Shown in pieces: positions 42,219 to 54,200 of a stretch of DNA of 64,000 nt. The DNA comes from Dastarcus helophoroides. Taxonomy: Eukaryota > Arthropoda > Insecta > Coleoptera > Bothrideridae. Position 1 is the first letter of the stretch; the number at the start of each line of letters is the position of its first letter. The notes beneath the pieces were generated by a model. That model had not been told where the DNA came from. It did no database searches and was given only the letters and a program-made list of their open reading frames with translations. The stretch spans positions 26,275,629 to 26,339,628 of the forward strand of contig CM053327.1 of the NCBI GenBank assembly GCA_028583605.1, given 5' to 3'. A program made the translations under genes and the position numbers.

Positions 42219-45200
42219 CTAAAAACGAGGACAGAGCTATAAAACCTATCATTAGCAGCAAAGATCATAAAAATTATGTTCGTTAGGACCCTGAACTTGA
42301 AAGAGTTGAGTCTGCCACAATTTCACAAAGATGAAGGGATGCGTAAATGTCAATTAAATGTTCTGTATGTAGTGCATAAAATTTCTGTAAAATGGTTGTG
42401 AAAATTAGCGTAGATTATGCTTGCCTGACGACTCATATGATACTATAACAAAATGTAGTTATAAAATTTGTATTAGTGATTGTGTAGTGTAAGGAATTCT
42501 TTGGAAACATTTGATAATGGGAAGCGGCTATGAGAATGAATCATGCGGCAGATAAGCGCTCCAGATGTTTCCGCAAACGATAATCCTATCTGTACGAAGA
42601 TCCGTTCTAGACACCGGAGCGGTATAAATACGCGGTTATCTTCCCTCAGTCAGGTAGTAGTCAGTCAGTGAGTCAGTTAGTAGTCAGTCAGTGAGTCATT
42701 AGTTAGTTAGTTAGTCAGATAGTCGGATAGTTACATAGTCTGATAGGTGAAACATAATTTTATTGTTCCGAAATAAGTTTGGAAATAAAGTGTTACAATT
42801 CACGAAGAAGAAGAGAAGAGTTTCGCCTCTGGTATGGTGGACATACTGAGTTACCGTGCTCTTCTGTCTAAATTTTCTTATCCTTTGTACCAAATTTTCA
42901 ATTCAGAAGAGTTTCGCCTCTGATGTGGTGGACATACTGAGTTACAGTGCTCTGATGTTTTTCATTTTTCATTTTTGTTTATTTCCTTGTATTTTATTTT
43001 TCATTTATTGTTTCTTTGTTCCTGAAAAAGCCCCCTACGATGGTGAGAGAAACGTCGAAGACTTTTAGTAGTTCTTTGACACGGTCCAATCCCGAAAGAA
43101 GTATATCCTGTACTGACTCTAGCCGTGGAAGCCTTCGTTATCGCGAAGTTTTAATTATCGAACCGATAACACGCAACAATACAAATAATAATGATTATGT
43201 GCTCGTCATACATGGCAATAAAAAGTGAAGAATAATTTTTCCAACTGTTTACCAAACTTGGTCCATATAGTCGTTTAACGTTTACTAAACTTTAAGAAAC
43301 CAATTGTTAAGTTGTGATAATTTCGCATGTATGTGATAAACAACAAAATTAAATTCCAAATATATACAATTCAGGATTTAGAAACACTATTAACATTGCA
43401 ACTCACTTGTCAAAAGGTTTCTGCCCCCACATATGCGCCACGCTATTGACGAAGAAAGCGATATTTAGAGTGATGCTAAATCTGGCGTTGAAGTTGACCC
43501 AAAAAGAATTCCACAAGGTTTCGTTCCAAAAGTAAATCGGAATACCGACTGGTAGAATGATCACGAAGATTAAAAATAGCGGTGGATAAAGTCTTCTTTG
43601 CCAAACGACAAACGGATCCGCTTCCAAATCGCTCATGTCGATGATTTTTCTTTTTTCTACAACATCGGGGTGAGGAGTGACGACTAGCCATCCAACGTGG
43701 GAGAAGAAGAAACCTCTTTTGGCGTTATGCGGATCACTGTCGGTTTCGCCGTATTTGTGGTGAACTCTGTGGTCCAAGGCCCAAACATACACATGTCTCT
43801 GAAACAGAAAATTTAGGTAAAAATGTTGACTTTTTTTGTCTTTTTTTTTTGGTGAAACGGAGTGGTCCTTGGGTATCCTAAAAATTTGATAAACAAATTT
43901 TGTCCTCTGAAACCAAGAAAGTTCAAAAAACATACTTTCTTAGTTTCAAGGGACAAGATTAGTATATCAATTTTTTTTGTCCATTTTTGGAGTGAAAACT
44001 TTCGCAATTTTTATTTTCTAGTATTATTGTCCTTGTAAAGGTTCGTAAATTTGGACTTATTTCCTAAAATTCGGATTTTAAATTTGCAATTTAATATTTT
44101 CCTCTAAAATTTTCACTTTAACATTCGTAATGTTGACTTTCTATAGATTTTGATTTTAATTTCTCGATTTGAAACTTGGAATATCAAATTTTGATATTTT
44201 GTAGATGTGCTTAATTTTTTCCGAAATTTGAACTTATTTCAATTTTGATTTCTAAATTTTTATTTTTCCTGATAATTCTCGATTTTAAACTTGGAAAAAA
44301 TTTCCAAATTTTCTAGAAATGTTGCTCCTTTTTCGAAATTTCAACTCTATTATCGAAATTACAATTTTTTTTCTATATAAATATTGTAACGAAATCTAAA
44401 TTATAGAATTTAGTATGTAAGAATTTTTTTTAGAAAGATCTGATAAGGGAAAGCGGTCGCGATAATGAAGCAAACGGCAGATAAGCGTTCCAGAAATTTC
44501 GGCAAACGATAAACCTTATCTGCTGGATTTTTATAGAACCCGGAAGCGAAAACTATATATGGCGGTCGCCTTTCCCTCGAGTCAATCAGTCAGAAGTCAA
44601 TGTAGTTAGTAGTTAAAAGTGAGTTAATTATTCAGTTGTAGTGTTCCCAGTTTAGTTTGGAAATAACGTGGTTATAATTCACGGCGTACTAATCATTCGA
44701 ACCGATAATGCGCAACAACTGGTGTCAGAATTGGAGATTATTTGTGGATTGTGCTTTAATATTACTCCGAGAAATTCGTGCCAGTTGTCCCGCAGTTAAC
44801 TTGATCTCGGACGCTATAAACTGGTTAAGTAGTTATACGGGCCGAGCCAAGAAAAATCTTGAACATTCTAGAACACTTTACGGAAACGAAACTAAAATCG
44901 GCCAAAATGGAACAACAATTGCTAGCGTTATTAGCAATGTTTAAAGACCAAGCAGAAGAAAGACGACAAGAAAATGAACAGGAGAAAGAACAAAGACGAC
45001 AAGAAAAAGAACAGGAGGAAGAACGAAGATGACAAGAAAAAGAAAAAGATGAAGAACGAAGACAACAAGACGAAAAACGAAGACGACAAGAAAAACAAGA
45101 AGAAGAACAGAAAAGGAATGCAGATAAACAAGAATGGCATAGTCTATTAGTAAATATAACTCAAAAAACGGGAATAGACGTTGCAAAAATGAAAGAAGAA

Positions 45201-48200
45201 GTGAAAGAACAAATTACAGGAATGAGAGAAGAAATGCAAGACGAGATTGGTCAAGTTAAAGGAGAAATTGCAGGAATGAAAGCAGAGATGGGCAAAGTCA
45301 GGGAAGAAATTGGAGAAGTAAAATAAGAACTTAATAACAAGCTTCTTGATTTGGACAAAGAAACACAAAAAAAGATCAGAAACCGCGAAAAGGCCATGAA
45401 GAAGTTGCTAAGTGGACAAGTCACACAACATGAAACCCAAAGTGTACCTGCTATTTCTTCCCAAAAGGTGAAACCTTCGACCTATGATGGACATTCATCT
45501 TTCCAGGTCTACAGAATACAGTTCGAAGCTACTGCTAGGGGAAATAGGTGGACGGAAAACGAAAAGGCGACATCATTGGTAGTAATCCCTGCCAGGAAAA
45601 ACTCTGGAGCTACTCCGAGCTCTATCTGACCATGAACTAGCTAACTATGAAGATTTAGTTAGGGCTTTAGAGCTAAGATTTGGAAACCATCATTTGCCGC
45701 AAGTGGCCCAGTCGCAACTACTAGTAAGGAAGCAGGAAAGTGATGAAATGCTGCAAGAATTTGAGGCTGACGTAAAAAGACTGGTTCAGGTGGCCTATCC
45801 AACAGCACCAACCAACTTTCTGGAACTCTACTCAGCTAGAATTTTCATAGAAGGAATAAGAGACCCAGAAGTCCAGGGAGTGATGCGCTTGTCAAACTTC
45901 CGAACATCAAGAGAGGCACTGATTAGAGCTTTGGAGGTAGAAGCTGCTTACAAGGTTTCGGAGCCAGAGGCGTCACGGAGAATTAGGAAGGCCAACATCG
46001 AAGAGGTCGCGAATAAACCTGATTTTGAGAACATGAACGCTAAAATGAAGGAAATGAACGATAACATGAGTGTTAACATGAAGGAAATGAACGCGAACAT
46101 AAGTGCTAACATCAAGTAAATTGACGCGAGCATTGAAGGACTGCTGGGGGCTCTTAAAGGTTGATCCAGCAGAAGCATAACATGTTACAGCTGTGGCAAA
46201 CCGGGGCACTTCAAGAAGGACTGCAGGTCAACGAACCGGATGAAGACAAGATATGACGTGAATGCCAACCATAGTGGTTTCAGTGAGGGCGAACTGGTAT
46301 GGCTATACAACCCTCAGCGGAGGAAAGGAGTTTCGCCGAAGTTTACGCCATCTTGGGGAGGACCGTACAAAGTGCTGAAGAGGATCAACGACTTGGTCTA
46401 CAGGATCCAGCGTAGCCCAGGACTTAGATGAAAGTGGTACACCTAAACCGACTGTGCAAATATAATGGCGAAGTGACTGATTGGAGCTGATCGGGACGAT
46501 GAGTCTTAAGGGGGAGGCAGTGTAACGAAATGTAAATTACAGAATTTAGTACGTAAGAAAATTTTCTAGAAAGATGTGATAAGGGAAAGAGGCCGCGATA
46601 ATGAAGCAAACGGCAGATGAGCGTTCCAAAAATTTCGGCAAACGATAAGCCTTATCTGCTGGATTTTTCTACAACCCGAAAGCGAAAACTATATGATACG
46701 ATCGCCTTTCCCTCAATCAATCAATTAGAAATCAGTGTAGTTAGTTAGTGAGTTAGTAGTTAGAACTGAGTTAATTATTCAGTTATAGTGTTCTGAGTTT
46801 AGTTTGGGAATAAAGTGGTTATAATTCAAGCGTAATAATCATTCGAACCGATAACGCGCAACAATATCTATTTTATCATAATAGCTCCCTTTTGCAGCGC
46901 CATGTGAGGAAACTGCTTCTTACTTTAACTACTTTAACTTTTTTAAATTTCAAGCATTAAACTACTAAACTCAAAATTTTAAAAAATTCGTCTATTTTTT
47001 CAGTTCAGAATTTAAACCCGAAATTTATAATCTTTTTTTTAAAGTTTTGAACTTTTCAGTAGTTTCAAGTTCACATTTTTGTTTTTCTATTATTTCCTAA
47101 GGTATACTGTAAACTGGAAATTTTTAATGAATTAAGGTTTTTTTTAAACTGTGAAAGATTTTCCCTAAAATATAAGCCCACAATTTCAACGAAAATTTTT
47201 TTCTCAAAATTTCGATGACAGACTAGATTTTATTTTTTAAATTCAGAGTTTTTCTAAAATTTGGACATTTTCGGTAACTGTGGGTTTAATTTTTAGTTTT
47301 TGTTTCTTCCAAAAATTGGGATTGTATGGACGAGGTGTTTTTAATTACAATATTTTCTCTCAAAATTTCTGGTTTAACTCTAGATTTATTCCAAATTTCA
47401 AATTTTTCTGATTATTTTGGATTTGTCAAAACGAGGATGTATGCTGTTTACGAAGGTCACTAGTAGTGACTTTCATTCTTGTATTTTGGGTTGCATAGCA
47501 ACATCCATTAAATACTCGGTGTGGCATAGGTTTAGGTGTGTTAAACCCATAGATCTCACAGTGTCAGATCTATGGTTAAACCTAACAGATAATGTCAGTT
47601 TAATGTTCTGTTATGAAAAAGTGGAACGCATTACAGGTAAAAATATTTAAAACGAACATTTAATTGAGATTTTGGAATTGTGGTCTCAATGTCGAATTTT
47701 TAGGAAAAAACTAAAAATAACCAGGTTTAAGCTAAAACTTGTCAAAAAAAAGTAGGTAGTTCAAAGAAGATCTATCTCGAAATCTATAAAATGAAAATTT
47801 ATCCAATTTCAGGTGGAAATTATAATTCCAGCTAAACATTTTAAGCTTAAGCTAGGAATTTCAAGACAATTTTAGGTCAAAATTACAATTCTATAAAACG
47901 AAATTACAAAGACCCATAATTTTAAGAAAAGAGCAGAAAGTGTGCCATTTCACTTTTAAATCTAGAACTTCGAAAAGTTATTTGTTTAAAAAAAAAGTCC
48001 AAATAATTAGTGGAATTTTTTCTTGTGAAAGTAAAATAAGGAATTCTAAGAAAAAGGTGAACATTTCGAGAAAAAGTACGAAATTTATGAAACAAAAATT
48101 TCTCAAAATTTCGAATTTAAAAATTTAACGAGAAACAGTAAACATTTCAGGTTTAAAATGTAAAATGTTATAAAAATGCCAGCATACGAATTAATCGCAA

Positions 48201-51200
48201 GGCACCAAAGAGCAAAATTATATTTACTTATAATTCACATTACACATGCATAAAGGCCGCAAACCATGACGAAATAGCCCTTTAGTGAGCACAGTTTTAA
48301 CCTACTTCTTTTATGTGTATATGTGGCTATCGATCGGGCTAAATTACGACAAAAGAGCCCAATTTCTGCGAACAAACAAGTAAATATATTTCTAAGAACT
48401 TGCGTCAAATCGTGGACATGCCAACAAAAAAAGCATTGGCTAGTTTTAGAAAATATTACAAGACATCGACCCGAATGAACTCATTCGCCTGTCTCCTCAC
48501 GAAAGAACGAAAGACTTTTGCGCGCAATAGAAAATTAAAAAGCTTTCCTATTGTGGGTCAGCAATCGATAATCATTGTGTAATTCAAGTTTACTCTTCGA
48601 GCTTTCACGAGAATCCCGCTTTACAGATATGACTCAATATTTGACTTTTCGAAATAAAACGGGATCAACTTTCAGTTGCGTGCTTTGGAAATGTACATAA
48701 TGCATGCAGGATTATCGGTTTAGAGCTATCTTTGACTGAGGTGACATGAAAATTGTAATACAGAATTTTTTTATATTAATAACATAGTTGACAAATTTCT
48801 GACATCATGAAAATATAAGAGAATTGTTTAATCAATAATAAAGCTCAACGCAGATGACGATGTTTTCTTCTTTTGCAAATGTACCTGGTCAATAATACGC
48901 CAATCCTGCTAGCGAAATACGTATCGCGTAATTACTTATTAATTAACCATTTAGTCTTAAGCCACAATGTCTATTTCAGTACTCTATCAAAACAGCAATG
49001 TAAAGTTTACAAAGAAGATATAATAAGAAAGGGCCATTATTAAATATACAAGGGTAAATCAAATATGAACCGGAATTTCTATTATGTCGCCACGAGGGCG
49101 TCGGGAGTGTGCGCATACTCTTAGATATGTTAGGTGGGGATATCACGTGATTTCCTGCGCTCAAGCGAATTCCGTTCTCGCCGTTCATCAGTTGTAAATA
49201 CAATGAGTGAGCAAGAGGTTCATTCGCACGTTGCGCAGCGCATTACTATTACATTTCTTGCCAGTGAAGGTGTAAAACCCGCCGAAATTCTTCGTTTGGG
49301 GATACTTGTCTGAAGAAAACTCAAATGTATAAGTGGCATAAAAGATTTTTGGAAGGACGAACTCAAGTTGAAAATAAACTTCATGCCTCGGACCAGTGTG
49401 AACGCGGACAAGATTATCGCTGTTCAACGCCTTTTGAACGGTGATCGCCGTTAAACTGTTGGTGAAATTGCGCCTCAGATAGTAATAAGCTTTGGGAGTA
49501 CTGAATCCATCATTACAGATGAGCTACGGTTTCGAAAAATTTTTGCCAGATATGTACCTCGCCTTTTGACTGAAGAACAGAAACAACAACGTCTGGAGAT
49601 TTGTCAGCGCCATCTTAAACGTTTTCAACATGAAGGTGATGGTTTTTTATAACGTATCGTTAAGTGTGATGAGACTTAGGTCCACCATTACGCCCCTGAA
49701 AGCAAGCATGGAGTGGAGAAAAAAAGGGGAAAGGTGCTCCCATCAAGGCAAAAACTCGCCTCTCAGCTTGAATAGTTTTTGCGAGAGTGTTTTAGGATTT
49801 TACAGGAGTTGTGCTCGTGGATTTCCTGCGTAAACGTCGTACGGTTAATGCTGCCTACTACTGCCAGCTATTGGATGAAGCAAAAGGTGCATACCTGCGG
49901 AAGAAGTGAGAATTTTTGGTCAGAAATGTGATTTTGCTTCACGACAATGCCCGCCTTCACTCAGCCAATCTAACACATCAAAATTTAGAGCAAATGCATT
50001 GGGAAACATTAGAACAACCTCGTTATAGTCCCGACTTATCACCATGCGATTATCATATGTTTGGGCCACTGAAAGAAGCTCTAGAAGATGAGCGATTCCA
50101 TGATGATGCTACTGTTGAGACATTTAAGCGCAATTGGCTGCAAACATGCCTCCCTTCTTTTTATGATGATGGCATTAACAAGCTCCCAATCAGTTGGGAA
50201 AAATGCATAACCAAATCAGGAGATTATGTCGAAAAATAGTTAATACATTTCATTGTAGCAATAAATTTTTAAAAAGAAATTTCGGTTCATATTTGATTTA
50301 CTCTCGTAGTTTTGACAATTTCAATATTAAAGTTGAAACAAGTACCAACGTTCATTTTTATTCATATTTCAATCGAAATCCGATAGTGTAGCCTACGTCC
50401 TACCTACTGTATACAAATCTATGTTCAAAAGGAGTACACGTCGCTAAGTTTCTATGATCTGTGAAGCCACGCCCACAGTTTCCCCAACCATAACACTCAG
50501 GTGCGGATAGTTTCCTCACCAAGAGTTCTTAATCCTGTCGACAATCCACTTCATGCGCCCGTAGCGAACGTTACAGTTTAATCCACAGCCAATTTCTGAA
50601 TAATCATTCCTTTTAAGTTATTATTTATTTAGGACTTGGCAAGTTTTGAAAAAGTAACATATAAAGAACGTGTTTTCCGATAATGTTTGAATTCATGTAT
50701 TTATGCAAAATTTAGACAAAGCGATCTAGCTAGGCTAAGTAACTCGAAGCAACCTTTTAAAATAACGAAAAAATTCTCACATAACCAAGTATGAATTATT
50801 TCCCGTTATTTATCAGCAGTCACTGGAAAGAAGTCACGAAATAGGTTGACCACGCAGCTAAGGCGAAGACCTAATTAAACAAACATGAAAATTTCTTAAA
50901 TCAACGTCACGAAATAATTAATCTTTCCTGAGTCACCTATTTACACTTACTCATGCAAATCATAATAAAAACATGACATAATTGCGGCTGAAAGAATATT
51001 TTCGTCGATGCCAAATAGCAAAATCTAGGCAAATACAATGTCGGTGTAATTTCATGTCATTGGTGAACATTTCTCGCGTTTATGAACCAACGTTTCATTC
51101 CTTTCATCTTTAAATTCCTACGCATATCACGATGGAATCAATTAAGGTGTGTGTGATTCATTAAGATGTTTATAGGTCACGGGTGTAGTAAAACAACAAC

Positions 51201-54200
51201 AAAACCCAACTATTTTTAGGGCCCGCCTTATTTTCTGTTGAATTTCCGCCTAAATGGCTCATTACTTCAAATTAAACTCTAGTGCATCGATTCTAGTTCT
51301 TTCTCATTAGACCATTAGTCTGCATAATGAAGCCATTTCTATTTAATAACTTACTTGATAGTTGCTTTACTAAACGAGCAGTTTTGAAAGAAAAGTGGTT
51401 GTAATTTCCGTTCGGGTAAATTGTAATGTTTGTATAAAATGTAGCTCGTAATGGTTTCAGTTTAACATTATCGACTGCCACGTGGCAGGAGTATTATTTT
51501 TGGTGTAAAGTAAATAGAACTGCATCGGGTCATTTTAAAGAGAAATCAATGTACAGTTTAATGTATGCGAGGTACATACACAGTGCAGGTTTAAAGTATG
51601 GAATAAATTCGGCAAAGGCAAATTAAAATATTGAAATTTCTAACATTTTCCAGATACAAATTCCCAAATTTTTGAAAAATTCGACTGAAAGGTCGAAAAT
51701 TTGTTAAAACAATTTTTAACAGTTATCTAAAACTTGAATTTTGTAATATTTCAATTACGAATGACCTATGGTTTGGAAATCTCGGTACTTTCGAAATTTT
51801 GAGATGGAATCCAAGTAGATTATTTCCCGCAAAAAGTTTTAAAATTGTGGAACAAATTCAAAAAAGAGGGAGAAGTTAAGATTTTAAAATTTCATTTTAA
51901 CTTCACCCTCTTTTTTGAATTTGTTCCACAATTTTAAAACTTTTTGCGTGAAATAATCCACTTGGATTCTAAAATTTACATTAGTTACAAAATTCCAAGT
52001 TTTCTGCTTTTGAGTTTTGATTAAAAATTTCGACAAAAAGTAAATTTTTTGAAAATAAGTCTAAATTTCGAGTCAGTTATAACTTGGACGAAGCAGACGG
52101 AATTTAGTAATAAAAAATTTCAGCTCTGAAGCAAAAAGAGAATGTATTCAAATTTTTATTAAAATTAAAGTTTTTTAAGTTTTCTTTTAAGTTCGACATT
52201 TCCAGAAAAAAGTTCAAATTTAAAGATAAAAATTTAAATTTAAAGAAAAAGAAATCGCTATTGCTAGAAAAAACCTAACGCTTTATTTTAAAGTCGACAT
52301 TTTGGGAAAAAGTCACAATTTTAATGAGAGCTAAACCAAAATTTTATAAAAATTTAAATTTTTTCTAAAAATTTTAAAGATTTGAGCTGAAATTTTTGAA
52401 ATTTTTATTGTTTTTTCAATTTCCCGATTTAAACTTGAAACTTTTATTTTTTTATTCTCTTCATTTAAATTGAACCTTCGACAAAAAAACTCCTAATTTC
52501 GACAGAAAAAAAATCATCTTTTTAAAAGAAGTCTAAACTGTTAAATTGAAAACAACCAAAAACATTTTATTTTTCAGAATTTCCATTGTAATAACAGAAT
52601 TGAACTTTTCTAGCAGTTTTCGTTTTTTAAATCAAAACTAAGAAGAATATTCGAAATTTATCCAAAATTTTAGGTTTAAATTTGGTGGAACGGACTGGTC
52701 CTTAGTTATCTTCAAAAATCGAAATACAAATCTCTCAGTTTCTCTCCGAAGATTATAGCTTGGCTATTGAAACGCGTTAGAGCAACCTTTGTTCTGTTTT
52801 CTAGCGTTCCTGGTTTCAGGGGACAACATTTGTATTTCGATTTTTAAAGTTTAAGCTAGAAATTAATTACAATGAAAAAGTTTCTAAATTAATTAAATAC
52901 GCTGTTCTTAAAAATTGTTCTCTAAATTTCATGTCAAAAGTGGAATTTCAAAATTTGGAATTGACGCTTGAGATGAACTCCCAATTTAAAAAAAAAATTG
53001 TAAGTCGATACTTTAAATTTCAAGTAAAAAACCCGAAATTATAATATAATAACTTTCTCAAAATTCCCAATTTAAGTTCGAAATGTTGGGTTATTAATAA
53101 ATTTACGAGTTTAATTTCGAAATTTCGACTGTTTCTAACAATTTTAAGTTTTTAAGTTTTAAGTTTCCAGTGAAATTTCAGGTTGAAAGTAGAAAATTCC
53201 AGAAAAAGATCGAAAAAAACTTCAAGATTTAAAAATTATTTTACATGAATTACGAGTTAATGTGTGTAATTTTCATTTATTTTTAACTTATTGCAAAATT
53301 TCTGCTCTTTTAAAAAAATCAAATTTTTTCTAACACTTCATTTAGATGCAACGGACTGGTCCTTGGTTATCTTCAAAAATTGAAATACAAATCTTGTTTC
53401 CTGAAGCTAAGAAAGATTAAAAACCACAACAAAGCTTGCTTTAACGCGTTTTTCTGAAGATGATAGCTTGGCTATTGAAACGCGTTAGAGCAACCTTTCA
53501 GGGTTTCAGGGGAGAATATTTGTATTTCAATTTTTTAACAGTTCCTTGTTTATATTTACACTTGAAAATCATAGCTTCATGTAGAATTTCAAATTTACTT
53601 CATAAATGAGATTTTCATTAAATTTGAACTTTTTTGGCAACACTTTGCTTTTAAGCTTATGATTTGAAAATACAAATTTGTTTTAGAAAAGTTCGAGTAA
53701 TTTCTTGTATTATTGTGCCAAATTTTTCGGTTTAGCATCGTGATTTTTGGTTTTTTTCTAAAAAATTCAATTTTAATCTTGAAATTTGACTGACTAATCG
53801 ACTCATGGACTTGCAAAATGCAAAGTAGCTTATTTTGGAACAGAAAAAAGAAAAAATAATTTTTAAGTCAATTACAGTCAATAGCAGAATAGTAATTATC
53901 CGCTTAAAATGGTTTGACATTGTAATCTGAAAAAATCGCATTCGCTTTTTTTTATTTATCAACTCCCTTTTTTTTAAAGGTACGACTCTCAAGGTCGATA
54001 CGTCGAAACAAATTTAATCGTCACTCACTATTTAGCAGTATTATAGCTCAAGAACAATTATCACTGCTGGTATTCAAGAATGTAAGATGTAGCTGAAGCG
54101 CTAGAAACTATACAATATACCCTGAATATAAGATATCCAAATTAAATATGTTGCCTTTTTTATCGATCACCTTCCCCTTTTATTAAAGACAACACTCTCC

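Larger units (their letters stand above)
42219..43406 (-). other. Gene B last intron
   Basis: A consensus intron (GTGAGT donor at 43401-43406). It is largely filled by the solo LTR at 42444-43178, which itself contains a Penelope-like fragment. Confidence 0.8.
44385..46863 (+). mobile_element. Ty3/gypsy LTR retrotransposon with pol deleted
   Basis: The 5' LTR is 44385-44717 and the 3' LTR 46521-46863, both TGTAACGAAAT...CGCAACA. ATAT at 44381-44384 and 46864-46867 is the 4-bp target duplication. A primer-binding site candidate follows the 5' LTR and a purine tract precedes the 3' LTR. The 1.8-kb interior has a gag gene and the last part of integrase. Protease, reverse transcriptase, RNase H and most of integrase are gone. 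It lies in gene B's 10.9-kb intron, antisense to the gene. Confidence 0.92.
51650..53980. repeat. Degenerate A/T-rich block with hairpin and two small palindromic elements
   Basis: Loosely repetitive sequence. It includes the hairpin at 51807-51969 and the small palindromic elements at 52683-52849 and 53345-53537. No gene. Confidence 0.6.

Noticed and set aside
44931..45368. Minus-strand frames rich in F, L and S that look like membrane proteins
   Set aside because: They are the complement of the charged coiled-coil region of gag; the composition follows from GAA/AAG codons read backwards.
47530..47605. AGATCT-centred inverted repeat as an operator or small RNA hairpin
   Set aside because: Only about 20 bp per arm, with mismatches, in a repeat-rich intron. 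There is nothing to distinguish it from chance or a mobile-element remnant.
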